A DNA stretch of 64,000 bases from Congeria kusceri (GCA_027627225.1 CM051026.1:3801701-3865700), one strand, 5' to 3'. Positions 34,563 through 46,809 are shown, numbered from the stretch's first letter. The notes: a model not told the origin generated them from the letters alone. Numbers and translations are program-made.

Positions 34563-35138
34563 TATACCCCCCTTCGAAGAAGTGGGGGTATATTGCTTTG
34601 CACCTGTCCGTCGGTTGGTCGGATGGTCGGTCGGTCTGTCCGTAGACCATTTCTGAGGTCAACAGGTCAAAGGTCAAGGTGACAGAGGCTTGTAACATGA
34701 AAACTGTTTTCTCTAAGACCATTTCGTTTCCGCATGATATGTAGAATACGCTTTGACCTACGATCATCCAAGTTGGTACGTTGCTTACTAGGGAGGAAAG
34801 GAAGACGCCTATCAATTTTGAGGTCAACAGGTCAAAGGTCAAGGGGCTTGTAACATGAAAACTGTTTTCACCATAGACCATTTTGTTTCTGCAGGATATC
34901 TAGAGATGTTTTGGACTATTTGATGTTCGAATAAAAAAGAAAACAGGTATCCTTTTATATAATAGACTGTAAAAATAAGTCCATAATTATACTCTTATCT
35001 TTCTTTCTAAAGCATCAACTTTAATTTCCTCCCCTTGCGTAATACAATATAAAAAAAATCTCTTAACAATTGCACATGTTGACGCCTTGGCTGCAAGTCG
35101 GGAGGCGTACAGGTTTTACAAACATCTCTTGTTATTTC
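34563..35138. repeat. Short form of the GGTCA-type array element
   Basis: Starts ACCCCCCTTCGAAGAAGTGG then GGGTATATTGC and ends TTGGCTGCAAGTCGGGAGGC then TTACAAACATCTCTTGTTA. It shares head and tail with 14930-16278 but holds two internal units (GAGGTCAACAGGTCAAAGGT) in place of eight. Confidence 0.75.
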
Positions 35139-35139
35139 T

Positions 35140-38100
35140 ACATGGGCTAATTAAGTATGGGCTGGTAAAATGGTTTGTTATACGTTGCGGCCTGTTGAAC
35201 ACATCACCTATCACATTTATTCTACTTTGAAATATAGAACCTGGATTCCTGTACAGCCACAAGAAAGTAAGGAGTGTTCCAGCCTGGGTGTCTCACACAG
35301 AATGTGCCAGTGCGTTAGTACCACGTTTCATTATTTCACATTTATCCCTCATAGTCTTTAAAAATTCAAAAGCCTGTTTCAGTGTGTGCATTTCTCCCCA
35401 TTAGGCAATCTGTCTGTAAGTTCAAATTTTGCACAGCTTAAAAATGATTACAAAGACATCAGAGTGAATTGGAGAAAACAAATATTTTAGCATTCTTCAG
35501 TTTGTATAGAGCTATTGGCTATTCTTTGGTGTTTCCTTCCAAACTTATTTAAAGCTTTTACAAACATGTAATTATTTAATCACACCTGTGTTAGGTAAAC
35601 TGAGTAAATGTATGTGAACATTGTTTGTTGTATACTATAGTATGCCTACATAATATTTTATTGTTGTACACAGCAAATAAGTAGGAATGCAGTACCGGGT
35701 ACATGGGGTCCTTGTGCATACCATTTCAGCTCACTGGGAGTCACTGACAGGCAGGCAGGGTGCTAACTGGAGACACTGACTTTCAAGTCCTGCCGCAGGT
35801 TGACAAATGCTGAGGTAAGAATTGTTCAGAACTGCCTAGAACATACTATAGGGTTGACGAAATGTTGACCTAACATATGTTCCTACTAGGAATTAAGCAT
35901 ACCTAACAAAGTGATTGGTGCGCTATCCGTATAGAGAACCTATCCTGCGTTGACTGTTGTCCGTCACCAAATTGTCTTTTATGAACAAACATAACATAAA
36001 CTTTCAGCCAATCGTTACGAAACTTGCACTTGCGCACACTCTATATCAGGTCAGATTCAACAAAAAATTCCCTTAGTTTATCATTATTTGGTGGGGAAAC
36101 ATAACTTCTTATAATTAAAGATTTAACTAGCTCAGCTTTTATATTCTTTAGCACATGTACATGTAAGTTTGTAGTTACACCAGAGTTAGATTCATTGCCT
36201 CATTAGTTTGAAGGACTAATCATATTCAAAATGATCAATACAAGTAAATAAACAATATTATGGATGCACATGTTTGTGTGCTAAAATTTCTAATATTGAT
36301 GCCTTTCGTTCTAAAGCCAGTGTGTTGCTAAAGAATATCTAATGCTGATTTCTGTTGTTGTGTTGTACTACTTGTAGACTGGGGCAGTGCATTTCCGGTT
36401 GTAAGACTTCAAGAGGTGTTTGAAATCAAGACGAAGAATCACCGAGATGTAACAAAATTTATGTCTATGTTATCAAAATATAGTGCTGTGTAATTTGAAG
36501 TGTTTATATTGTAACTGCTAGGTTGTGTGTCAGTGATGTTGGATCAACTGCAGATCTGACTGTCTTGGTTGAAGTTTTAAACGAAGACTGGTTTAAGACC
36601 AAGTACAGAAAGGTGTCAGCTGCCATTTCTAAGCAAGAAGTGTTTTGTGACACACACGCCACTTTTTCATGTACCTGTGATCCGTTATTTGTGTCCATGA
36701 TCCTTGTCTGCGTATGTAACAAGTAATATCGGCCCATTTGAAATACGCAGGGGCAGTTCCATTTCCAGCCAATGGGTCTACTTTGCATTACTTCACAGCT
36801 AAATTGTCTTTGTGACTGTAACAGTTTCAATGTGATGTACAACTGGTTTGTTGTTGTTGTTTTCATCCAGGGCAACATCATTATGGTCTTCATAGCAAAT
36901 CATTGTGTAGTTGTCCTGTTGGCCATAGTGTGTACTTGTAGCCAAACACACCTGGTGTCTTGCAGAATTCAGTCTGCTGGTGAAAGTCATCTGTTATGAG
37001 TCGAGGCATTTGGAAAGGGAGTCTGTTATCTCGTACTATTAATGATTGTTTAAAATCCTTATTTTATTGAGTGGGAAAATACAGCGCTGCACTTGTTATG
37101 AAGTAATTGATAGAAAAACTGTTAACAAAAGTAAAATGTTATTTATACAAATGTGTGTATAACTTATAGCTAGATGTATAACCTTAAATTTTTGAATAAT
37201 ATATACATGCTTTCAGTTCTGATTTATTAAAGACGAAGGAAAAAGAGAAAGGTAGAACAAATAAATGTAGTTGCATGTTTTATTACAATTTTCACGATCA
37301 AAGCATTGTGCATTGAGGTAAGGATATATTTGTAGTTAAATTCATTGTTGCCCTTAAGAAAAACAAACATAAATTATTCATTGATAAAGAGTTATAAAAA
37401 TAGAAAACAGTTGTTTTTGGAAGACATCTCTTCCAAACAATGTCCTTACTTTCTAAATGACCAATAACATCTTGTTGGTTTTCTTTGAGTTACATTTTTT
37501 AACAGATTTTTTACTTTTACTTTTATTTTAATGTATCTAATAAATATAAAGCATAACAGCTTTTGTAATGAGTTCAGGTTACAGTATTAATAGTATATTC
37601 TGATTTCAGGGAGAGAACTCTGTTAGACTACTCAAAATAAAATTTCAACAGTGATCTCCCCTGCATTATTGTTATGCTGGTAGTAGTGCCACTGAGGATT
37701 TGTATGTTAAATCAGGGATATTAAAATGCTTCTGTACTCTTAAATACATGTAGTGCATGTATATATACAATAACCAAGACAAATAATTACCAAAGCACAA
37801 GTCAAACTATATTAGTGGAGTTTACACATGTGAACTATCAAACTATCGAATTTAATTCATTTTAAAGACTGTTTAAGTACTGTTTTAACTACGTAAACCG
37901 ACTTGAGAATGTGTACAAAGTACATCAGTTTGAGCCTGCAAACAGTAATTCTGCTGTGTGTTTCTTTCACAGAAACGTTCACTAGTTTTAATAATTTATA
38001 AGCATCACATTGATATGCGTTTTGTGTGTGTCAATTTTGCTGGTGTGTACACTTTATAGCTTACTAAATTGTATTTATCATTGCAAAATTAATATTGGTT
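35140..38100. other. Largely non-genic; weak exon candidates
   Basis: 36378-36493, after TACTACTTGTAG, is open to a stop and reads WGSAFPVVRLQEVFEIKTKN, which looks protein-like and might be a terminal exon. 36523-36660 contains another open stretch (TADLTVLVEVLNEDWFKTKY). 35730-35817 is flanked by CATTTCAG and GTAAGA, but has a stop in every frame that I checked. No consistent gene model emerges. The rest is AT-rich with no repeat recognised. Confidence 0.3.
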
Positions 38101-38401
38101 CATGATTTTCACAGCAGTCAGAGACAGCTGCATGTGTGCTGATTCATTTCTTATTTGGCGTCGCATTCCCCCACTGGTCCTGCTGCTATTACAGCGATGG
38201 TGTTTGCTCAGATGTTAGTTTCCTCACTGTTCAGTGTTTGGCCTCTGAATGTGTTCTTACTGCGACAGGCTTAAACTCTTTTTTCAAGACTACTTCGATG
38301 AGTTTTCACATTGGTTGTTTGAAGTATGTCTGTTTGAATGTGTATGTCAAATTTTGTCTGGACTATACTTTAGACATGCATGCTACAATTGTAAATAAGA
38401 A

Positions 38402-38800
38402 AGTTTACCAGATCAATGCGTCACATGCAGGATCCATTATCCAGGTTCCTCCTAATTAGAAATCCTAAGTCAAATTTGCCAGATCTATGCGTCACATGCA
38501 GGATCCATTATCCAGGCTCCTTAGTCAATATCCTACTTAGGAATCCTAACGCAAGTTTACCAGATCTATGTGTCACAGGCAGGATCCATTATCCAGGTTC
38601 CTTAGTCAATATCCTACTTAGGAATCCTAAGTCAAGTATGCCAGATCTATGCGTCACATGCAGGATCCATTATCCAGGTTCCTTAGTCAATATCCTACTT
38701 AGGAATCCTAAGGCAAGTTTACCAGATCTCTGCGTCACATGCAGGATCCATTATTCGGGTTCCTTAGTCAATATCCTACTTAGGAATCCTAAGGCTATAG
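38402..38800. repeat. 81-bp tandem array, about five units
   Basis: CCAGATC recurs at 38408, 38479, 38560, 38641 and 38722, spacing 81 bp after a shortened first unit. Units contain CATGCAGGATCCATTATCCA and ATATCCTACTTAGGAATCCT. Because 81 is a multiple of three, one frame stays open and gives a repetitive peptide (CRIHYPGSLVNILLRNP). I attribute that to unit length, not to coding. Confidence 0.88.
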
Positions 38801-38804
38801 TTTT

Positions 38805-39460
38805 TGTATGCAATGTAGGCTTTAACATTTACTTAGCACTAATGTTTACAGATATGAAAGAATTTGTTGCATGTAATACTGATGTTCATTGGTCAAAGTA
38901 ATAGCCACATTATGGAGTTCTTACATTGAAATGGGTTATAATAATTGGGCGCGTGTTGAAGGGGAGACGATGTGTAGATAATGGTGATGATGATGATGAC
39001 GAAGAGGATGATGACATTTTATACCCATGATTTATTTTAAGTTTGTGATAGCTATAAAATCAATTATTGCATCATCTCTACATTAAATGTTGACAGTAAT
39101 CAAGCGCATCTAATCGGTTAATGTCTTGGCAAGCAAGTATAACTTGTGTGTAAATCAGAACTGGGACCAACACTTAGAGCCATCAAAAAAATCGACCAAA
39201 ATTCAACCCTCCCTAATTCTAGCCAAACATTAGAAATGTATTTGAATATATAACAATACAATATTTGTCCCTAAATGAAAATGTGTGCTAACGAGCAATT
39301 CGACACAAACAAGTTCATATTATCAGGAGTCGACTATACTTAAATTACTTATCAAATTATTATTTCCCATTAGTCATTACATTATAATTGAGACTGTGTC
39401 CCATCATTCAGGCTGCCATTGTCCTGGAATGAAATATTTCACTATAGGGGAGAGATAGTG
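38805..39460. other. Spacer with GAT microsatellite
   Basis: A short GATGATGAT/GAC tract lies at about 38980-39016. Nothing else is seen. Confidence 0.4.
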
Positions 39461-39464
39461 TACC

Positions 39465-39538
39465 TGCCAGGTTAGCTCAGTCGGGAGAGCACTCGCCATG
39501 TAAGCGAGAGGTCCCGGGTTCGAGTCCCGGACTGGCTG
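39465..39538 (+). tRNA. tRNA-Thr(TGT)-like cloverleaf, probably a pseudogene or SINE head
   Basis: D arm GCTC/GAGC, anticodon stem CTCGC/GCGAG and T stem CCGGG/CCCGG all pair perfectly, with T loop TTCGAGT. The anticodon loop is CATGTAA, so the anticodon would be TGT (Thr). The universally conserved U33 is A, and the acceptor pairs only at its five middle positions (GCCAG/CTGGC). These two defects argue against function in translation. No SINE body that I recognise follows, so it may instead be a single degraded tRNA copy. Confidence 0.55.
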
Positions 39539-39544
39539 CACAAA

Positions 39545-41200
39545 GTTCTCGCCCTGTGAAATCACAGTAACAAAATTGGCAGTGTAACGACAGAAACTGT
39601 ATTATTATGAAATTCTTGTCAGAAACTGGATTAATGTTAACAGAATTTTGAAGAAATTTTTATTTTTTAGACTGTCTGAATATTATTGCAGCATGACCTT
39701 TTAAATGCTATGTTTTGTTGATGTAATTGTAAACACTGCGCCATTAAGATTGTTTCACACATACTTGCACAGTAGAAAATTTAAACATGTCTTTTTCAAA
39801 ATTAACATGCACTTGGCTAAGAACTGTTTATAAGTATCAGAAATCACCTGAGTTAAAATTAAACTATTTTAGACTACACAACATCATAGGTATTGGAACA
39901 TTTGCTAAACAAACATGAAAACCTATTTGGATAAGGGAGATAATCCACTTTTAGCTGTTTACCAAACAAAATAATGGTTATCTCCCTTGTAACCTTTTAA
40001 TATACATTTGTGCCAAATTCATAACCCGTACCAAGGTTGATAATGCAAGGCAATTTCGGCTCTCTTGTTGTTTTGTCCCTCGGAGAGTTTGATCTAATAG
40101 CTGTCTATTGACAAGCAAACATGTTTGCATAAAATGTCTTTCTTTTTGTGTACTTTTCTGCGAGCAATAAGCATCCTACTTAGTAATTTGCCAGCTCAGG
40201 GTTTGTAACTCTTGTTCTATGTGTGGGTTTTTATGCTGTTCTGTACAAGTTTTCTACTTCATTGCCGTTCACAGACATGTTTGAAGTAGTTAACAATCAA
40301 TTTTATGGGCACTCTTTAAATTATACTGGGAAAAGCATTCTGGACAACCGTTAAGATTTCATGGTAAGAATGCGACTTTGCGCAGTGCATCTGGGAGGTT
40401 TTCAAAAAAGACACCTGGAATACACCATTTTTTTGCAGAAATGGAAAGTGTATCATTCATGAACACTATCAGCGTTCTCTAGCATCAGCTGCAGCAGAAC
40501 TCAGTTTTCATAAACCAATCATAAGCGATGTGTCACACTTGTTAGGTCATTAGAGGGTGACTTTCACTCATATTCCGTAGTTACTTAATACACATTAGAA
40601 TAAAAAGGTTTAGCATTTTGAACCACTGGATTCAGAGCACTTCCTGAGTATTTTCTGGTACATTTAGCTGGATAATTAGGTAGCTCAAAAGTTCCCTGAG
40701 CCCTTCTGTTGATATACTATTTAGAAAAAACAACAACACACAAACAGAGCCCATTATTAAATACTGATCGATAACAAAAGATGTTCTGTGGCAGTATTGT
40801 GACCAACAAAGAAAAGGTGCAGTATTTCCACTATTTGTTATACACCGGCCATATAATGGCCGAAAACATAGGGCACTGTTTGTAGATTCAAAATATATCT
40901 TATAATTACGATATGTTGTGTATAGACCGAACATGAATTTAATTAGTTAAAAAATAAAGAGAAAAACTAAAATATTTATAAACACCAGGGGCTGCTTCAT
41001 TTTGTTACAGAAACAGGCCCTAAAATTAGTGAAACAATCTAAAGTAACTTAGCAACCGTCAGTGCATTGTTGTTTCCACTGTTGTTTGTTTTGCGGTTCA
41101 AGGACAATCGTGCTGATTGTTTTATGTTAACAGAGGAATGGAATTTATTTGACTAATTGTAAAGGTTAAATTTGTCATTATGTTCCCAAAGGACATCGTC
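39545..41200. other. Non-genic stretch
   Basis: AT-rich. A small inverted pair, AAGGGAGATAAT (about 39935) and GGTTATCTCCCTTG (about 39976), could form a hairpin or be a miniature repeat. No gene seen. Confidence 0.4.
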
Positions 41201-41204
41201 TGTA

Positions 41205-41945
41205 AACGTGTGCGTGCTCGCCTGTTTGCCTATGAACGTATGTGCGTGTAAGCCTGTGAGTGTGTGCATGTTCGCCTGTGAATGTGTGCGCGTGTTTGCC
41301 TGTGAACGTGTGTGCATGTTCGCCTGTGAATGTGTGTGCGTGTTTGCCTGTGAAAATGTGTGCATGTTCGCCTGTGAAAGTGTGCGTGTGAACGTGTGTG
41401 CACGTGTGCCTGTGAAAGTGTGAGCGTGTTCACCTGAACGTGTGCGTATTCGCCTGTGAACGGTAGTAAGTGTGTGCGTGTTCGTCTGTGAACGTGTGTG
41501 TGTGTTCGCCCGTGAAGGTGTGCGTGTTCGTCTTTTAACGTGTCCCGCTTTTAACGTGTTCGCCTTATATCATATACGTGTTCCTCCTTTAAAGTGTAAG
41601 TGTTCGTCGTTTAACTTGTACGTTTTCGCCTGTGAACGTGTGCGTTTTCGTATTTTAACGTGCGCGTTTTCGTCTTTTCACATGTTAGTTTTTGTCTGTT
41701 AACGTGTGTGTGTTCGTCTTTTATCGTGCGCATGTTCGTATTTTAACGTGTGCTTGTTCGTCTTTTAACGTGTGCTTATTCGTCTTTTAACGTGTGCGTG
41801 TCGTCTTTTAACGTGTGCGTGTTTGTCTATTAACGTGTTCGTCTTTTAACGTGTGCGTGTTAGTTTTTTAACGTGTTCGCCTATGAACGTGTACGTGTTG
41901 CGTGCACGTGGTCGACTATGAACGTTTGCGTGACGGTCTCTGTGC
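41205..41945. repeat. 22-bp minisatellite (GTGTGCGTGTTCGCCTGTGAAC)
   Basis: About 30 units. The left half keeps TTCGCCTGTGAA and the right half drifts to TTCGTCTTTTAACGTGTGCG. The unit is closely related to the arrays at 58.8-59.7 and 59.95-60.12 kb, in the same orientation. Histidine- and threonine-rich frames on the reverse strand are by-products. Confidence 0.9.
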
Positions 41946-41949
41946 CTGT

Positions 41950-43078
41950 GTGTGTTAACCAATACATGTTCGTGTGTCCACTGACTTTTGAATAATAATA
42001 TAATACAATGTTGTGTAGTCTATATATTTATACACATATATAGATTAGGCACGGCGGATTCATTTCTGCGATTTAGTTTATTTTCATGTTAAAAAGCAAC
42101 ACCATATCATGTGATTTTTTTCCCTCAGTATACTGTTTATCAATATATTATTAACGCACAACATCGTTGGTCAGCACCAATTGCGACTATTTTATGCCAT
42201 GCTTTTCAACTATTTCTTATGAAGTTAACTTGGAAGGCTTATTATTAAATGATGAAAAAGTAATATTTCTTTTCACCACGAGAGATAACTAGTAAAACGC
42301 ACTAGGCAGAATTACATCGGGATTTATTCCCCTTATATTAGAAATCCTTTTTTGCATATGTTTGCTGCTTAGTGTAACCGCAGTATATATTTGTACATTA
42401 AGTACTAGTTAATTTTTATTTCTGTAGTACAATTATTTGTAAGGATATAACAATAATATTAACCATGTATACATTTATGTCGTCGCCTGAAAGGTTCGTA
42501 GGCGGTCATTGACTAGTTTTGTTGGGTTTATCGTGCTGCTGAAAGTGTAAGGTGAATTGTTGTAACCTAAATTAACCCTAAACCGCCGCAAAGTAAGTGT
42601 GCTCCCAGTTGCATAGGAGAGTGATAGGAAATTTATAGAAAATATCAACAACTTCATATTCATTATAACGAACGATGGCCCAATGATGTAACAAATTCAC
42701 TTTTTTGAAATTTTGAACACTTCCTTTCCATGCAAGAAGAATATGATTTGGGTACATATCAAAAACTGGACTCAATCACAAATTTCACAGAAAATGCGAA
42801 GAATGATATTGCGATGTGTGAAGAATTAGACCCTATTTTTCACACGTGTGAAAAATTGATTTGTGAAAAATATGGTCGTACAAAGGTAGAAGTGTGTTAT
42901 TTACGGATAAATTAACTTAAAAATAGTATGTCGTATTAAATAAACGAGTTTGTTTAACATCAATGTACGAGAATCTGTGTAAATGCAAAAAAAAGAGAAT
43001 ATAACATGATACAGCAATAGATCTATATGAGCGATCAATCATGATTCAATCAAGAGCAATCAATCATGATACGTGTCT
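41950..43078. other. AT-rich spacer
   Basis: No gene, RNA or clear repeat is seen. 42730-42915 is an open 61-codon frame with acidic composition, without further support. Confidence 0.35.
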
Positions 43079-43252
43079 GGGCCCGTATTCATCACACTGC
43101 TTAGCACACACGCACTCTTTCATCCATCGAGTTCCAGTTAGAAACATTTCAAATGAACGATTTCATATTCACATAAAACGCATATCTGAACGTTTCACTT
43201 ACGTATATCTTAAGTTAAGATTGTTCACAGGAGCTTTGTAAATACCACCCCG
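43079..43252. mobile_element. Small MITE with GGGCCCGTATTCA-type ends
   Basis: The left end GGGCCCGTATTCATCA faces a right end TTTGTAAATACCACCCC, an imperfect inverted pair. A matching left end recurs at 54482 and a matching right end at 56011-56027, suggesting a second copy split by 1.3 kb of other sequence. Confidence 0.45.
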
Positions 43253-43510
43253 GCTAATCGATGATCACATTATTTGTAAACCACGCGTGTCACGGTTTCC
43301 TCGTGCACATCATAATTTATCGATCGATGCTGGAAACTGCCACTGTACATTGTGCATGAAGAAATCGTCCATTTCATGGCGCTCACTGACGTAAATAAGC
43401 ACTGTGACCCGTTCTATAAATAGATGTCGCGTCACATGTCGCGTCACACACACAGACCCAAAGGCACGTAAATGATCATTTTGCCAGAAACGAGTATGAG
43501 GCCGCTTTTC
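43253..43510 (+). promoter_or_regulatory. Duplicated segment with CRE-like site and TATA box, copy 1
   Basis: Matches 56028-56262 along its length (shared GTAAACCACGCGTGTCACGG or TTTCACGG, TCGATCGATGCTG, CTGACGTAA, TTCTATAAATAGATGTCGCG, ATTTTGCCAGAA). TGACGTAA (43387-43394), a CREB/ATF-type site, is 20 bp from TATAAATA (43415-43422), a good TATA box. An ATG at about 43472 begins MIILPETSM before entering a tandem array. Promoter function is inferred; an LTR fragment is an alternative. Confidence 0.5.
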
Positions 43511-43544
43511 CGTATGTCCGCATCCGCCAGCGTATCCGTATCCA

Positions 43545-43795
43545 CATTATTATTACGCGCGTCGTTGTGACGCGTGGTTGTGTTACGAGCGTTGTAGTTA
43601 CGCGTGGTTGTGTTACGTGCGTCGTTGTGACGCGTAATTGTGGTACGTGCGTCGTTGTGACGCGTGGTTGTACTACGTCGATATGACGCGTGGTTGTGTT
43701 GCGTGTATGTGACACGTGATTGTGTTGCGGGTGTGTGACACGTGGTTGTGTTGCGTGGATGTGACACGTGGTTGTGTTGCTTGGATCTGTGGTGT
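43545..43795. repeat. 28-30-bp tandem array (GACGCGTGGTTGTGTTACGTG)
   Basis: About eight units. Those to the left read TTGTGACGCGTGGTTGTG and those to the right TGTGACACGTGGTTGTG, so CpG-containing CGCGT becomes CACGT. It directly follows the CRE/TATA segment. Confidence 0.85.
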
Positions 43796-43799
43796 TGTT

Positions 43800-44970
43800 T
43801 ACCGGTATATTAATGTATACGATTTGCCACGTACATATTTCTAAGCATAGTATTTTAAAAACAAGTTTCTTATTTTGACTTATCTTCAACAATTTAGGTT
43901 ACGAAGAACTTACGACTTTATATTAATATGGGCCCTGGAATCCTTATTGCATTTAATACAAAATAATACGAAACCACGAGATAGCGCCTTTTAAGTTTTT
44001 TAATAGGGGATTACATACTGCATAGTTACCTAAAGCTCCGTATTAGAATGCACGAGTTTGTACAGGAAATCAATCGTTAAAGTACAGTACACTAGTTTCG
44101 CGTACGCCTTGTGTCTAGTAAACACACATGTGTAGGTATGAATTATAGTATTTCGGACAGTGTATCCGTGTTGGGTAATTCTGACTGTAAAATATAGACA
44201 TTTCATATAAGAACGGTGCTTGTAAAAGCGCATAATGGAATTAACTTCTGTAAACTCGTGCACAAATGTTTTCGTCTAATGGCACTAATGGCGATATTTG
44301 AATATTTCTTTATTTTTTGCCATCATTATTTGTGAACATTTTGTGGATTGTGAACTAAACAGCAGATAAGAACGTGGACTGTGCAACAAAGCGGCGCTGT
44401 TGTCTGGAAGTAGAAGTAAGCAAAGATACGCTACGTTTTAGTTTTATATGAAAAAGGGTTCAATTCAACATGGACATGTTTGTCAGCGTGCTAATTTCCA
44501 TTTGCTCGTAGTAAACAGTATCTATGATATTATAGTGCTTAGAAAACGTTATTAGTTATTAAAATATTTCACAAACGTATAATTCTTAATGACGTTACAA
44601 TGTTGTTGTAGTAGTTGTTGTTGTTGTTGTTTTCGAAAAAAATATTTGCACAGATATAAAAACGTTTTATTTTACTTAAATGATAATTCAGTGGTCTATG
44701 TTGCAATATTCTATGTTGAATAGGACAAAGTATTGAATGTCCTGTTTATTTCGATATGCATATAATTCTTTTATACAAAAATACATTTATAAATAGATTA
44801 CGTTTTAACCCAACGTGTCTTAATTAATATGTTTATTTTTTGGAGAGAAAGTTGACACATTTTATGTATAGTTAAGTTGTTATCAAGGCTTTTCTCTGAA
44901 CCGAAATAATGACAGCTGAAAAAAGGCTGTCAAAACATTCTTCATATAGTTTCAGGATTTGGCAGCTGGA
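43800..44970. other. AT-rich spacer with a GTT microsatellite
   Basis: A short GTT/GTA tract lies at 44602-44632. No gene is seen. Confidence 0.4.
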
Positions 44971-44974
44971 TTTA

Positions 44975-45385
44975 AGAAATTATTTTCGACTTCTCGTTGT
45001 TTATCGGCTAATAAACAACGGTTTGGAGTTCTGATGCGCAGTAATTAAATCGCGAGGGCTTTAGCCGGAGTAGCCTTAGTAGACGCGCCTCAGAACGACT
45101 AACAGGTGTTTATTTACAGAGAAACAACGATAATGCGAAAACTTACTTTGATTCTAACGTGATCTGACATTAAATTCTGCAATTACAATTCGAACTATAT
45201 TTTACAATTTCGGAAGTATATCGCGTTGTTAAATGGTGAATTAACCACGGACATGTTTGTTCTTTGTCTATAGAAAACTCTGTGTGTCAAGATAGAATTA
45301 AGAAATTATTTTCATTTTATCGTTGTTTATCGGCAAATAAACAACGATATGGAGTTCTGATGCGTGGTAATTAAACAACGAGGGT
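44975..45385 (+). mobile_element. Foldback/MITE family copy 3, with a second partial start
   Basis: TTCTCGTTGTTTATCGGCTA opens the copy; GGAGTTCTGATGCGCAGTAA and ACGCGCCTCAGAACGACTAA are its mirrored arms; GATTCTAACGTGATCTGACA marks the body. From about 45302 a second foldback start (TTATCGTTGTTTATCGGCAA, GGAGTTCTGATGCGTGGTAA) begins and is cut off near 45385, so two copies abut head to tail. Confidence 0.7.
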
Positions 45386-45399
45386 CTTGTCGCATTGAT

Positions 45400-45773
45400 C
45401 GACGACGCCTTCCCAAATTCATCCCGGACATGCTTGATTGTATTTATGTTTGGATTTCCCGCCCAGAACTTCGTACAAATGACATCCAGTAAACTGTTCT
45501 CCTTGACCCCGGTACACGCGCGCTCTGTCGTCTTTTCCGATTACAGCGAAGCTGAAATGTCTATGAAGACAACTATAGCCTAGTCGCCCCTTGAACGTCG
45601 AGCATGTTGTCTGCCCCAGATCCACGGTAACGCGCGAGACTCCGTGCCGTAAACCAAATTTCGAAGACTTCTACGTCACAGGCCATATTCGCGTATATAT
45701 CTGTCCAGTAACCGTCTGTCGCTGATGCGTCACTGGCGCGTGTCGATTGTGCTATTCCCCGCTTCTTGTGCAT
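45400..45773 (-). pseudogene. Possible lectin-like coding remnant on the reverse strand
   Basis: This stretch is GC-richer than its surroundings. In reverse frames it encodes DGYWTDIYANMACDVEVFE, then after a frame change VKENSLLDVICTKFWAGN and PNINTIKHVRDEFGKASS. The spacing of 'C..ENSLLDV.C' followed by an 'I.TI....FGK' pattern faintly recalls the start of a SUEL/rhamnose-binding lectin domain, a family common in molluscs. An in-frame stop and a frame change are present, and it runs into a foldback repeat at 45385. Identity is speculative and a chance match is possible. Confidence 0.25.
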
Positions 45774-45949
45774 TTTGTTTGCGGAGCTCGATTACATTTA
45801 AGTTGGTGGCGGTCTTATACACTACCGGTAGCGGGGAATTTATAACGGATCAATGCTGTCGCCATCGGCTGTCGATAAAATGCTCGTGCTTCCTTCGATT
45901 ATCGAAGTGTGTGAGTCTCAAAATGACATCGAAAATCGAAGATCAAAAT

Positions 45950-46805
45950 TCGAAAATAAAGCTGGTGCGAATTTCGAGCCAGCTCTGAGATCGACATTCA
46001 AACATGAAACGCGAATATCGAGCTGGTGAGAATATCGAGCCAGCTCTGAGATCGACATTCTAACATAAAACGCAAATATCGAGCTGGTGCGAATATCGAG
46101 CCAGCCCTGAGATCGACATTCAAACATTCAACGCGAATATCGAGCTGGTGCCGATATCGAGCCAACTCTGAGATCGATATTCAAACATTAAACGCGAATA
46201 TCAAGCTGGTGCCAATATCGAGCCAGCTCTGAGATCTACATTCAAACATTAAATGCAAATATCGAGCTGGTGCCAATATCGAGCCAGCTCTGAGATCTAC
46301 ATTCAAACATTAAATGCAAATATCGAGCTGGTGCGAATATCGAGCCAGCTGTGAGAACGACGTTCAAACATTTAACGCGAATATCGAGTTGGTGCGAATA
46401 TCGAGCCAAATCTGATATAGACATTCAAACATTAAACGCGAATGTCGAGCTGGTGCGAATATCGAGCCAGCTCTGACATCTCATTCAAACATGAACCGCG
46501 AATATCGAGCTATGTTGAATATCGAATCAGCTGTGAGATCAACATAATTACTTTCAAACATGAAACGCGAATATCAAGCTGGTGCGAATATCGAGCCAGC
46601 TCTGAGATCGACATTCAAACATGAAACACGAATAACGAGCTTGGTTGAATTCGAGCCAGCTCTTTTGATCGGCATTCAGATATGTACCGCGAATATCGAG
46701 CTTGTGCGAATATCGAGCCAGCTCAGACATCGACATTAAAACACGAAACGCGAATATCGATTCAGCTCTGAGAGCGATTTCAAATATGAACCTGGAATAT
46801 CGAGT
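45950..46805 (+). repeat. 61-bp array, left arm (about 14 units)
   Basis: The GAGCCAGCTCTGAGATCGAC core recurs at 45976, 46037, 46098, 46159, 46220, 46281, 46342 and 46403, exactly 61 bp apart, and on to about 46800 with more divergence and one expanded unit (near 46540). Each unit carries two ATATCGAGC motifs. Confidence 0.92.
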
Positions 46806-46809
46806 GAAA

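Noticed and set aside
35730..35817. Exon between CATTTCAG and GTAAGA
   Set aside because: A stop was found in each frame read, so it could be non-coding at best.
38416..38901. 161-codon frame with a repetitive peptide
   Set aside because: The 81-bp array is a multiple of three, so an open frame is expected. No splice sites or promoter support it.
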